From: an uncultured Acetatifactor sp.
GTDB lineage: Bacteria; Bacillota; Clostridia; Lachnospirales; Lachnospiraceae
Direction: 5' to 3'
NCBI GenBank assembly: GCA_910580225.1
Contig: CAJTXE010000041.1
Location: 1-36,412 of the forward strand
Length of the DNA stretch: 36,412 bases
Part shown: piece by piece, positions 16,715 to 24,445 of the stretch
Layout of the letters: each line of letters begins with the position of its first letter
Position numbering within the stretch: the stretch's first letter is position 1
Translations under genes and position numbers: made by a program
Notes under the pieces: generated by a model
The model's database searches: none
What the model was told of the DNA's origin: nothing
The model's input: the letters and a program-made list of their open reading frames with translations, nothing else

Positions 16715-17591
16715 GGAAGAAGGGTTTACCTCCCATGATGTGGTGGCAAAGATGAGAGGGATCTGCGGTCAGAAGAAAATCGGCCACACCGGAACCCTGG
16801 ATCCCATGGCTACGGGAGTATTGCCTGTATGTCTGGGAAGTGCCACAAAGCTGTGCGACATGTTGACTGACAGGGATAAGGAATATGTGGCGGAGCTTCT
16901 GCTGGGAGTGGAAACCGATACCCAGGACAGAACGGGGAAGATTCTGGCGCAGCGTCCGGTGACGGTGACGGAAGCGGAGGTGCGGCAGGCGGCGGCGTCA
17001 TTTCAGGGAGAATATCAGCAGATTCCGCCCATGTATTCCGCGCTGAAGGTCAACGGGAAGAAGCTCTATGAGCTGGCCAGGGCCGGGAAGGAAGTAGAGA
17101 GAAAGTCCCGTCCGGTGACCGTATATGAGCTGGAGATTCTGGAGTGCGCTCTGCCGGCGGTGCGTTTCCGTGTGGTGTGTTCCAAGGGCACCTATGTGCG
17201 GACGCTATGTGCGGATTTGGGACAGATACTGGGCTGCGGCGGTACGATGAACAGTCTGCAGCGTACCAGAGCGGGGGAGTTTCGGCTGGAAGATGCCTGC
17301 AGGCTGGGAGACCTGCAGCTGCTCCGGGACGAGGGTCGGCTGACAGAAGTCCTGCGTCCGGTTGACAGTGTGTTTCAGGACTGTCCTTTGCTTCATATCC
17401 GTCCGGAACACAGCCGGCTGGCGGACAACGGCAATGCCTTTGCGTGGGAGTATACAACGGAAATGCAGAGGTACCCGGAAGGAAAATGGGTCCGTGTATA
17501 CAGGAATGATGATCGATTTATCGGCATTTATGCCTGGGATAGGGACAGAAAAAGATATCAGCCGGTGAAAATGTTTTTAGAGAAAGAGTGA
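16686..17591 (+). CDS. truB: tRNA pseudouridine(55) synthase TruB
   Basis: 301 residues. TruB makes pseudouridine 55 in the T-loop of tRNAs. The catalytic motif GHTGTLDPMATGVLP holds Asp39; KIGHTG and the YSALKVNGKKLYELARAG motif (KxYexAR) follow, then VVCSKGTYVRTLCADLGQILG. A C-terminal PUA-like part is present (DNGNAFAWE, WVRVYRNDDRFIGIYAW). The MINGIMTIFKEEGFTSHDVV start is typical and lies inside the 3' end of nrnA, so translation is probably coupled. Confidence 0.95.
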   Translation: MINGIMTIFKEEGFTSHDVVAKMRGICGQKKIGHTGTLDPMATGVLPVCLGSATKLCDMLTDRDKEYVAELLLGVETDTQDRTGKILAQRPVTVTEAEVRQAAASFQGEYQQIPPMYSALKVNGKKLYELARAGKEVERKSRPVTVYELEILECALPAVRFRVVCSKGTYVRTLCADLGQILGCGGTMNSLQRTRAGEFRLEDACRLGDLQLLRDEGRLTEVLRPVDSVFQDCPLLHIRPEHSRLADNGNAFAWEYTTEMQRYPEGKWVRVYRNDDRFIGIYAWDRDRKRYQPVKMFLEKE

Positions 17592-17597
17592 TCTTAT

Positions 17598-18512
17598 TTG
17601 GAAATTATTACAAATACAACGGATATCTGTATTGGAAGAGAGACGGCAGCCGCCATCGGGAAATTTGACGGGATCCATATCGGCCACAGAAGACTTCTGG
17701 AGGAGATACTGGCCCGTAAAAGCGAGGGCCTGGCTGCCTGTGTTTTTACCTTTGATCCGCCGCCGGCACATTTTTTCGGGCTGTCCGACGGCAAAGAGCT
17801 GACAACAAAGCAGGAGAAGCGTCTGCTGTTTGAAAAAATCGGGGTGGATATCCTGATAGAATATCCTCTGAACAGAGAGACGGCTGCCACGCCGCCGGAA
17901 GTGTTTGTAAGGGATATACTGGCAGGGCAGATGAAGGCGCGGTTTCTGGCGGCGGGACGGGATCTGTCCTTTGGCGCCGGCGGGGCGGGGAATGCGGCTC
18001 TTTTACAGGAGATGGGGCCTGCTCTGGGCTTTTGCTCCAGAATCATCGACAAGGTATGCTTTCACGGGACTGAGGTGAGCTCCACACTGGTACGGTCCCG
18101 GGTGGAGAACGGGGATATGGAGTCGGTTTGCGGACTGCTGGGTATGCCGTTTCTGGTGGCGGGAGAGGTGGTGCAGGGAAACCGCATTGGCCGGAAGCTG
18201 GGATTTCCCACTGTCAATGTGCTGCCTGAGGACACCAAGCTGCTTCCGCCCAACGGCGTTTACTTTTCCAGGGTGTGTGCAGAGGGAAAAAGCTATCGTG
18301 CTATTACAAATGTGGGATATAAACCCACCGTAACCCGGGAGAGGGTGATGGGAGTGGAATCCTATCTCTATGACTTCGACGAAAGTATTTACGGCCAGAG
18401 TATTGAGGTATATCTGTATTCTTTTCACAGACCGGAGAAGCGTTTCGAGAATATGGAAGCTCTCAAAAGGCAGCTGCAGCTGGATATTGCTGCCGGAGAG
18501 AAGAGTATATGA
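17598..18512 (+). CDS. ribF: Bifunctional riboflavin kinase/FAD synthetase RibF
   Basis: 304 residues from a TTG start at 17598, six bases after the truB stop; no ATG gives the complete N-terminus. RibF phosphorylates riboflavin to FMN and adenylates FMN to FAD. The N-terminal adenylyltransferase domain has the GKFDGIHIGHRRLL nucleotide-binding motif (from 21) and VFTFDPPPAHFF. The C-terminal riboflavin kinase domain begins near 180, with GNRIGRKLGFPTVNV, PPNGVYFSRV and TNVGYKPTV. As in many Firmicutes it closes the rimP-infB-truB operon. I see no clear intrinsic terminator in the 75 bases after it. Confidence 0.95.
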   Translation: MEIITNTTDICIGRETAAAIGKFDGIHIGHRRLLEEILARKSEGLAACVFTFDPPPAHFFGLSDGKELTTKQEKRLLFEKIGVDILIEYPLNRETAATPPEVFVRDILAGQMKARFLAAGRDLSFGAGGAGNAALLQEMGPALGFCSRIIDKVCFHGTEVSSTLVRSRVENGDMESVCGLLGMPFLVAGEVVQGNRIGRKLGFPTVNVLPEDTKLLPPNGVYFSRVCAEGKSYRAITNVGYKPTVTRERVMGVESYLYDFDESIYGQSIEVYLYSFHRPEKRFENMEALKRQLQLDIAAGEKSI

Positions 18513-18586
18513 ATGTGGTTTTAAGAAGTTCCGGAGTTGTTTTCTGCCGCTTTTTGCCGCCGCCGAAAAAATTATCCGTAAAACTA

Positions 18587-18615
18587 TTGTAAAATTTTGT
18601 CTTTTCCCGTACAAT
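18587..18615 (+). promoter_or_regulatory. Promoter for the Na/Pi cotransporter gene
   Basis: TTGTAA (18587-18592), 17 bases, TACAAT (18610-18615). The predicted start near 18622 makes the most upstream ATG (18624) an unlikely translation start. Confidence 0.65.
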
Positions 18616-18728
18616 GAAGTGGCATGCGCTGTTCCGGTGTGCATGAAGGAAGTGTCATGGGACAATTCCGCAAAATAACACAAGACAGTATTGCCAGTGC
18701 TTGGCAGAGAACATTCGGGAGAAAACAA

Positions 18729-20360
18729 ATGAGTGCAAGCGTTATATTATCAATGGCAGGCGGCTTGGGCCTGTTTCTCTTCGGTATGCGGGTCATGAGC
18801 GACTCCATAGAGAAGGTAGCCGGTGCGAAGCTGCGCCGCATTCTGGAAATCTTTACCACCAACCGCTTCTCGGGGATGATCGTGGGTATCATTTTTACCG
18901 GTATCATCCAGTCTTCCTCGGCCTGTACCGCCATGGTGGTCAGCTTTGTCAATGCAGGGCTGATGAACCTGTATCAGGCGGCAGGCGTTATCTTCGGCGC
19001 CAATATCGGCACCACCGTCACTTCACAGTTAGTTTCCTTTAACCTGTCTGCATATGCACCTGTGATTCTTCTGGTGGGTGTATTGACAGCCATGTTCTGC
19101 AAGAAGGATAAGATTAAGAAATTTGCGGATATCATTATCGGCTTCGGCGTGCTGTTTCTGGGCTTAAGTACCATGTCCGGCTCCATGGCGGGGATGCGGG
19201 AGGTGCCGGAGATAGTTGACCTGATGGGATCTCTGCGGACGCCTTTTCTGGCTACTCTGGTGGGGCTGCTTTTGACCACCGTTATTCAGAGCTCCTCCGT
19301 GACGGTCAGCATTGTCTTGCTGCTCGCCAATCAGGATCTGCTGTCCCTGCGTATTTCCCTCTATATTATATTGGGATGTAATATTGGTGCCTGTACCACA
19401 GCGCTGCTGGCATCCATGGCCGGCAAAAAGGATGCCAAAAGGGCGGCCCTGATCCATTTCTGGTTTAATGTGATCGGTACGGCGCTTCTGTATCTGATCC
19501 TCTTTGCGGCAGAAGAGCCGGTGATGAAGATGATCTGGACGATATCTTCAGACAAGGGACGGTTTGTGGCAAATGCGCATACTATTATCAAAATTTTCCA
19601 GGTGATTGTCCTGTTCCCCTTCTCCAATGCAATTGTCAGGCTGTCCTGCCTCTGCGTACCAGGCGAGGACAAGAAGGTGAACTACCGTGAAAGCTATCAG
19701 CTGAAATACATAGGCGATAAGGTTGTCTTCAATCCTGCCACAGCTGTAGTGGAAGTGATAAAAGAGCTGGACCGCATGGCTTCTCTTGCCAGTGAAAATC
19801 TGACCCGGGCTATGAATGCTTTGATTACTCTGGATGAGGAGGACATCGCAGAGGTCTATGAGGTAGAGAAGAATATTAACTTTCTGAACCATGCCATCAC
19901 GGACTATCTGGTGAAAATCAACCAGACGACTTTGCCTATAGAAGATTTAAAAAGTCTGGGTGCGCTGTTCCATGTGGTCAATGATATTGAGCGGATCGGT
20001 GATCATGCGGAAAATGTGGCGGATGCTGCCAGGCAGCGCAGAGATACCGGTATTGTCTTAAGCAAAGAGGCGCAGAAAGAACTGGGTGATTTGCTGGAGA
20101 TGGTGACCCGTCTGATCCGGTATTCCATTGATATGTTTGCCAGAAGCGACGAGAGTCATATGCAGGAAGTGATTGATCTGGAGGACCGGGTGGATGTGAG
20201 GGAGAAAGAAATGCAGAGAGCACATGTGCAGAGGCTGACAAAAGGAGAGTGTTCTCCGGAAGCAGGTATGATATTTTCTGATATTGCTTCAGGGCTGGAG
20301 CGTGTGGCTGATCATGCCACGAACATTGCATTTGCGGTCATTACAGCGGATGAGGACTGA
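18729..20360 (+). CDS. Na/Pi cotransporter family protein with C-terminal PhoU-like domain
   Basis: A 543-residue membrane protein from ATG 18729 (GGGAG 7 bases upstream). ATG 18657, with AAGGAAG upstream, would add 24 residues and cannot be excluded; the family normally begins just before GGLGLFLFGM. The membrane part has two inverted repeats carrying the QSSSA/QSSSV motifs (IIQSSSACTAMVVSFVNAG and VIQSSSVTVSIVLL), the sodium/phosphate binding signature of NptA/PF02690 proteins. The last 210 residues form a helical PhoU-like domain with ERIGDHAENVADAA and LERVADHATNIAFAV, metal-binding repeats. Likely role: Na-dependent phosphate transport or sensing. No pst or phoR genes are nearby. Confidence 0.92.
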   Translation: MSASVILSMAGGLGLFLFGMRVMSDSIEKVAGAKLRRILEIFTTNRFSGMIVGIIFTGIIQSSSACTAMVVSFVNAGLMNLYQAAGVIFGANIGTTVTSQLVSFNLSAYAPVILLVGVLTAMFCKKDKIKKFADIIIGFGVLFLGLSTMSGSMAGMREVPEIVDLMGSLRTPFLATLVGLLLTTVIQSSSVTVSIVLLLANQDLLSLRISLYIILGCNIGACTTALLASMAGKKDAKRAALIHFWFNVIGTALLYLILFAAEEPVMKMIWTISSDKGRFVANAHTIIKIFQVIVLFPFSNAIVRLSCLCVPGEDKKVNYRESYQLKYIGDKVVFNPATAVVEVIKELDRMASLASENLTRAMNALITLDEEDIAEVYEVEKNINFLNHAITDYLVKINQTTLPIEDLKSLGALFHVVNDIERIGDHAENVADAARQRRDTGIVLSKEAQKELGDLLEMVTRLIRYSIDMFARSDESHMQEVIDLEDRVDVREKEMQRAHVQRLTKGECSPEAGMIFSDIASGLERVADHATNIAFAVITADED

Positions 20361-20410
20361 GGACAAATATTAAAATTATGAAAAACATGTAAAAAAATTT
20401 CCGAAAGATG

Positions 20411-20439
20411 TTGACAGAAAGCGGGTATAACTGTATAAT
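20411..20439 (+). promoter_or_regulatory. Fully consensus SigA promoter for the NlpC/P60 gene
   Basis: TTGACA (20411-20416), exactly 17 bases, TATAAT (20434-20439): 12 of 12 consensus positions. Such a strong promoter usually needs a repressor or drives very high expression. Confidence 0.85.
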
Positions 20440-20462
20440 TTTTGTTATCGGCGTAATAAATT

Positions 20463-20479
20463 TGTAACAATTTTGTCAA
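20463..20479 (+). promoter_or_regulatory. WalR (YycF)-like box
   Basis: TGTAAC, 5 bases, TGTCAA: matches the WalR consensus TGTWAH-N5-TGTWAH at 11 of 12 defined positions. It lies about 17-33 bases downstream of the predicted transcription start, a place that would suit repression. The gene behind it is a wall hydrolase, the classic WalR target class. By eye only. Confidence 0.45.
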
Positions 20480-20500
20480 ATATAAAGTAGGAGTGATTAC

Positions 20501-21529
20501 ATGAGATACACAAAGAACAGAAAGATAGCAGCTTCAGCGGGATTGATTCTTTGCCTGGCGATGAACCCATTGGTGGTTTCTGCGGAGACAGAGGATGTGC
20601 TTCAGGCCGGAGTCACTTCCGTTTTGGACACCAGACTGACTACTGAGGAATATATAGCCCTTGGCCAGCAGGCGCAGGGAGCGGCCTGGGGATATACCAA
20701 TATCGGCATTGCAAATGTGGAGAGCGGCAATCTGAATGTGAGAGAGACTCCTTCCACAGAGGGGAAAATGGTGGGAAAGATGCCGAAAGACTCTGCCTGT
20801 GAGGTGCTGGAGACAGCGGACGGCTGGGCTTACATCAAGTCAGGGGAAGTGGAAGGGTATGTCAGTATGGAATTTCTGCTTACCGGTCCCGACGCCAGGG
20901 TGAGAGCAACCGAGATCGTGCGTACCGTAGTGGTGGTGGACGGAGACGGATTGAATGTGAGGGAACAGCCGGATACGGAGAGCGCCATTCTGACCCAGGT
21001 GGCCTCAGGGGAAGAGATGGATTATCTGGAGACTCTGGACGGTTGGATCAAGGTGGCTGTGGATTCCGATGAGGCATATGTATCGGCAGATTATGTTACA
21101 GTGACGGAAAAGCTGGATACGGCCATTACAATGACGGAACTTCTCTATGGTCAGGGGGTATCCGATGTTCGTGTGGATCTGGTGGAATATGCAAAGCAGT
21201 TTGTAGGCAACCGATATGTATGGGGAGGTACCAGCCTCACCAAGGGAGCGGACTGTTCCGGTTTTGTATTGAGTATCTTTAAGAAATATGGCATATCTCT
21301 GCCCCATCATGCTGCGTCTCAGGCCGGTTACGGCACGAAGATTTCGGCAGGAGATCTGCAGCCGGGAGATCTGATCTTCTACGGCAACAGCAGGGGACAC
21401 ATCAATCATGTAGCCATCTATATCGGCGGCGGACAGGTGGTACATGCCAGCAATGAGCGGACAGGTATCAAAATCAGCAATTATAAATACCGCAGTCCGG
21501 TAAAGTACGTAAGACTTCTGCAGGATTAG
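20501..21529 (+). CDS. Secreted SH3-domain NlpC/P60 peptidoglycan endopeptidase
   Basis: 342 residues. A Sec signal peptide (basic MRYTKNRK, hydrophobic core, cut near VSA-ET at about 30) leads to two bacterial SH3 domains (about 68-130 and 145-200, each with (L)NVRE(T/Q)P and a GWxYIK/GWIKV strand). The C-terminal NlpC/P60 domain follows (about 225-342). The catalytic triad is visible: Cys252 in GADCSGF, His303 in GHINHVAIYIG, His315 in VVHASNE. Such enzymes cut gamma-D-Glu-diaminopimelate bonds in wall peptides. AGTAGGAGTG precedes the start. It is probably a single-gene unit under the consensus promoter and the WalR-like box. Confidence 0.93.
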   Translation: MRYTKNRKIAASAGLILCLAMNPLVVSAETEDVLQAGVTSVLDTRLTTEEYIALGQQAQGAAWGYTNIGIANVESGNLNVRETPSTEGKMVGKMPKDSACEVLETADGWAYIKSGEVEGYVSMEFLLTGPDARVRATEIVRTVVVVDGDGLNVREQPDTESAILTQVASGEEMDYLETLDGWIKVAVDSDEAYVSADYVTVTEKLDTAITMTELLYGQGVSDVRVDLVEYAKQFVGNRYVWGGTSLTKGADCSGFVLSIFKKYGISLPHHAASQAGYGTKISAGDLQPGDLIFYGNSRGHINHVAIYIGGGQVVHASNERTGIKISNYKYRSPVKYVRLLQD

Positions 21530-21560
21530 GCAAAATTTAGAGAGAAATGAGAAAATGCGG

Positions 21561-21589
21561 TTTACAATTTTGCGGGAATATGCTATGAT
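21561..21589 (+). promoter_or_regulatory. Promoter of rpsO
   Basis: TTTACA (21561-21566), 17 bases, TATGAT (21584-21589), with TGC directly upstream forming an extended -10. It leaves a leader of about 100 bases. Confidence 0.75.
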
Positions 21590-21603
21590 AGCAAAGTATG
21601 AAT

Positions 21604-21669
21604 GACGGCAAAAGTTCCGTCGCAGCCGATGCTCGGATACGGGATACTCCGACCCGGTCTTAGTATCCG
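21604..21669 (+). promoter_or_regulatory. Structured rpsO leader, candidate S15 autoregulatory element
   Basis: GACGG (21604-21608) pairs with CCGTC (21617-21621). Then CCGA/TCGG (21626-21636) competes with a longer CGGATAC (21634-21640)/GTATCCG (21663-21669) helix, so two exclusive folds are possible ahead of the ribosome binding site. S15 represses its own translation through leader RNA in several bacteria; assignment here rests on position and foldability only. Confidence 0.45.
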
Positions 21670-21696
21670 GTGGTAAAAGTTTAAGGAGGAAGAGAA

Positions 21697-21963
21697 ATGA
21701 TTTCAAAGGAAAAGAAGACGGCGATTATGAATGAATATGCCAGGACCCCTGGTGATACCGGTTCACCTGAGGTACAGGTGGCAGTGCTGACAGCCAGAAT
21801 TCAGGAGCTTACAGAGCATTTGAAGGTGAATCCCAAAGATCACCATTCACGCCGCGGCATGCTGAAGATGGTAGGTCAGAGACGTGGTTTTCTGGAGTAT
21901 TTGAAGAAAAAGGATATCGCCAGATATCGTGCCCTGATCGAGAGACTCGGTTTGAGAAAATAA
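21697..21963 (+). CDS. rpsO: Ribosomal protein S15
   Basis: 88 residues, the usual length of S15 within one residue. S15 is a primary 30S assembly protein binding the 16S central domain. All hallmarks are present: DTGSPEVQVAVLTARIQELTEHLK, KDHHSRRGMLKMVGQRRGFLEYLKKKD, and the ending YRALIERLGLRK. TTTAAGGAGG lies before ATG 21697. It is followed by pnp 304 bases downstream, the conserved rpsO-pnp order. Confidence 0.98.
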   Translation: MISKEKKTAIMNEYARTPGDTGSPEVQVAVLTARIQELTEHLKVNPKDHHSRRGMLKMVGQRRGFLEYLKKKDIARYRALIERLGLRK

Positions 21964-21978
21964 ATCAGATTGTAAAGA

Positions 21979-22019
21979 AAGCAGGCTTGAGATGTGTGAA
22001 GGGCATTTCAGGTCTGCTT
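21979..22019 (+). promoter_or_regulatory. 16-bp hairpin in the rpsO-pnp intergenic region
   Basis: The arm 21979-21994 pairs over its whole length with 22004-22019 (13 Watson-Crick and 3 G-U pairs) around a 9-base loop. The next bases (ATTTATGG) are only partly T-rich, so it could be a leaky terminator, an RNase III site or a stabiliser of rpsO mRNA. Confidence 0.65.
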
Positions 22020-22065
22020 ATTTATGGCAGACAGAAAATCAGAGTATTTGTTCGGAGGGGCGGCA

Positions 22066-22152
22066 GGGACAGAAGAATGTTCCGAGACCGCTGAAAAGGG
22101 TATGGAATATCTTTTCCACAGCTTTTTCAGTAGTTTCGGTACCTTCTGTTCC
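22066..22152 (+). promoter_or_regulatory. Long imperfect hairpin in the pnp leader
   Basis: Four stacked helices: GGGACAGAAG (22066-22075)/CTTCTGTTCC (22143-22152), CCGAGAC (22082-22088)/GTTTCGG (22133-22139), CTGAAAAG (22091-22098)/CTTTTTCAG (22122-22130), and an apical TGGAA/TTCCA (22103-22118). The helices are separated by small internal loops. Position and shape resemble the RNase III-processed autoregulatory leader of E. coli pnp. With the hairpin upstream it accounts for most of the 304-base gap between rpsO and pnp; no gene is supported there. Confidence 0.6.
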
Positions 22153-22267
22153 AGCAGGAGCAGGCAGAATGTTTTTTGCCGGACTATCTGCAGGACGAAT
22201 GGATTGTCTATGCAGGACGCGGAACCGAAGGAGCCGTTACGGACGGCGGAATGGAGGAAAAGAATTT

Positions 22268-24358
22268 ATGTATCAGACTTATGAAATGGAATTGGCCGGG
22301 CGCACGCTGAAGGTTGATATAGGCCGCGTGGGCAAGCAGGCAAACGGATGTGCATTTATGCATTACGGCGATACAGTGGTACTTTCCACGGCCACGGCAT
22401 CGGAGAAACCCAGGGACGGAATCGACTTCTTTCCCTTAAGTGTGGAATATGAGGAGAAAATGTATGCAGTGGGTAAAATCCCCGGCGGCTTTAACAAGAG
22501 GGAAGGCAAAGCCAGTGAGAATGCGATTCTCACCAGCCGTGTCATCGACAGACCTATGCGTCCTCTGTTTCCCAAGGATTACCGGAATGATGTGACTCTG
22601 AACAATATGGTTATGAGCGTTGACCCTGCATGCCGTCCGGAGCTGGTTGCCATGCTGGGAGCAGCTGTTGCCGCCTGTATCTCGGACATCCCTTTTGACG
22701 GTCCCTGTGCTATGACTCAGGTAGGTCTGATTGATGGTATGTTTGTAATCAATCCTTCCCAGGAGGAGTGGAAGAACGGCGATTTGAACCTGACCGTGGC
22801 TTCCACCAGGGAGAAGGTGATTATGATCGAGGCCGGTGCCAATGAGATTCCGGAGACGAAGATGATCGAAGCCATCTATAAGGCACATGAGATCAACCAG
22901 ACCATTATTGCATTCATTGACAAAATTGTGGCTGAGGTGGGCAAAGAGAAGCACAGCTACACCAGCTGCGCCATTCCCGAGGAGATGTTTGAGGAGATCA
23001 GACGCCTGGTTCCTCCCGAGGAGATGGAGGTTGCTGTCTTTACAGACGACAAGCAGACCCGGGAAGAAAACATCAGAAATATTACGGCAAAACTGGAAGA
23101 GGCTTTTGCGGAAAAAGAAGAATGGCTTGCCATTCTGGGCGAGGCAGTGTATCAGTATGAGAAGAAGACAGTGCGCAAGATGATCTTAAAGGATCATAGG
23201 CGTCCGGACGGACGTGCCATCACACAGATCCGCCCTCTGGCAGCCGAGATTGACATCATTCCCAGAGTGCACGGTTCTGCCATGTTTACCCGTGGACAAA
23301 CCCAGATCTGCAATGTATGTACCCTGGCGCCCCTGTCTGAACAGCAGAGGATTGACGGATTGGACGAGAACGAAGTCAGCAAGCGTTATATGCACCATTA
23401 TAATTTTCCGTCCTATTCCGTGGGTGAGACGAAGCCGTCCAGAGGACCCGGGAGACGTGAGATCGGCCATGGTGCGCTGGCGGAGCGTGCGCTGATTCCT
23501 GTGCTGCCCAGCGAGGAAGAGTTTCCCTATGCCATCCGCACCGTATCCGAGACGTTTGAGTCCAACGGCTCCACGTCCATGGCGTCCACCTGTGCTTCCT
23601 GCATGTCCCTGATGGCAGCAGGTGTGCCCATCAAAAAGATGGTGGCAGGAATATCCTGCGGACTGGTGACGGGAGAGACGGATGATGACTATGTGCTTCT
23701 CACCGATATTCAGGGACTGGAAGATTTCTTCGGGGACATGGACTTCAAGGTGACTGGTACTACAGAGGGTATCACTGCCATCCAGATGGATATCAAGATC
23801 CACGGACTGACCAGACCTATCGTAGAGGGAGCCATCGCAAGATGTCGTGAGGCAAGGCTTTTTATCATGGATAACTGCATGAAACCGGCTATCTCCATGC
23901 CCAGATCGGAAGTAGGTCCCTTTGCCCCCAAGATTATCTCCATCCAGATCGATCCAGAGAGAATCGGGGATGTGGTAGGACAGAGGGGCAAAACAATCAA
24001 TGAGATCATCGCACGTACGGGAGTGAAAATAGATATTACTGACGACGGCAATGTATCCGTATGCGGCACTGACAAGGAAATGATGGACAAGGCTGTGGAA
24101 ATGATCCAGATGATTGTCACCGATTTTGAGGAAGGTCAGATTTTCAAGGGCAAGGTGGTGAGCATCAAGGAATTTGGTGCGTTCATTGAATTTGCGCCCG
24201 GTAAGGAAGGCATGGTGCATATCTCCAAGATCGCAAGGGAGCGGATTAACCGCGTGGAGGATGTGCTGACATTGGGTGATATCGTTACCGTAGTCTGTCT
24301 GGGCAAGGACCGGATGGGCAGAATCAGTTTCTCCATGAAAGATGTAGCCCAGAAATAG
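22268..24358 (+). CDS. pnp: Polyribonucleotide nucleotidyltransferase (PNPase)
   Basis: 696 residues from ATG 22268 (GGAGGAAAAGAATTT upstream); the frame is open back to 21992 but that part is leader. PNPase is the phosphorolytic 3'-5' exonuclease of mRNA decay. Two RNase PH domains are visible (N-terminal GDTVVLSTATAS and GGFNKREGKASENAILTSRVIDRPMRPLF; second with GSAMFTRGQTQ and MASTCASCMSLMAAGVP). A KH domain (VVGQRGKTINEIIARTGVKIDI) and a C-terminal S1 domain (GKVVSIKEFGAFIEFAPGKEGMVHIS) follow. Its leader contains long hairpins that may serve autoregulation. A terminator follows 8 bases after the stop. Confidence 0.98.
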   Translation: MYQTYEMELAGRTLKVDIGRVGKQANGCAFMHYGDTVVLSTATASEKPRDGIDFFPLSVEYEEKMYAVGKIPGGFNKREGKASENAILTSRVIDRPMRPLFPKDYRNDVTLNNMVMSVDPACRPELVAMLGAAVAACISDIPFDGPCAMTQVGLIDGMFVINPSQEEWKNGDLNLTVASTREKVIMIEAGANEIPETKMIEAIYKAHEINQTIIAFIDKIVAEVGKEKHSYTSCAIPEEMFEEIRRLVPPEEMEVAVFTDDKQTREENIRNITAKLEEAFAEKEEWLAILGEAVYQYEKKTVRKMILKDHRRPDGRAITQIRPLAAEIDIIPRVHGSAMFTRGQTQICNVCTLAPLSEQQRIDGLDENEVSKRYMHHYNFPSYSVGETKPSRGPGRREIGHGALAERALIPVLPSEEEFPYAIRTVSETFESNGSTSMASTCASCMSLMAAGVPIKKMVAGISCGLVTGETDDDYVLLTDIQGLEDFFGDMDFKVTGTTEGITAIQMDIKIHGLTRPIVEGAIARCREARLFIMDNCMKPAISMPRSEVGPFAPKIISIQIDPERIGDVVGQRGKTINEIIARTGVKIDITDDGNVSVCGTDKEMMDKAVEMIQMIVTDFEEGQIFKGKVVSIKEFGAFIEFAPGKEGMVHISKIARERINRVEDVLTLGDIVTVVCLGKDRMGRISFSMKDVAQK

Positions 24359-24366
24359 GAAACAGG

Positions 24367-24398
24367 AATCCCCTGGCCTTTTTGGCAGGGGATTTTTT
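24367..24398 (+). terminator. Intrinsic terminator after pnp
   Basis: AATCCCCT pairs with AGGGGATT, with an inner GCC/GGC and one bulged G, followed by six T. It is a textbook terminator closing the rpsO-pnp unit. A short palindrome TTTCTA-TCAA-TAGAAA (24411-24426) follows, before tldD. Confidence 0.9.
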
Positions 24399-24445
24399 AC
24401 AACAGTTGCTTTTCTATCAATAGAAACTATAACAGGAGGTTCAAA

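Noticed and set aside
22024..22284. 86-residue open frame between rpsO and pnp
   Set aside because: It lies across the long leader hairpin and overlaps the pnp start out of frame, without a good ribosome binding site; the RNA structure explains the sequence better.
23186..24220. 344-residue minus-strand open frame opposite pnp
   Set aside because: Shadow of pnp, which has complete domains on the other strand; no start signal or family resemblance.
24406..24433. Promoter-like TTGCTT/TATAAC pair before tldD
   Set aside because: The start would fall almost at the tldD ATG and remove its ribosome binding site; the -35 is weak.
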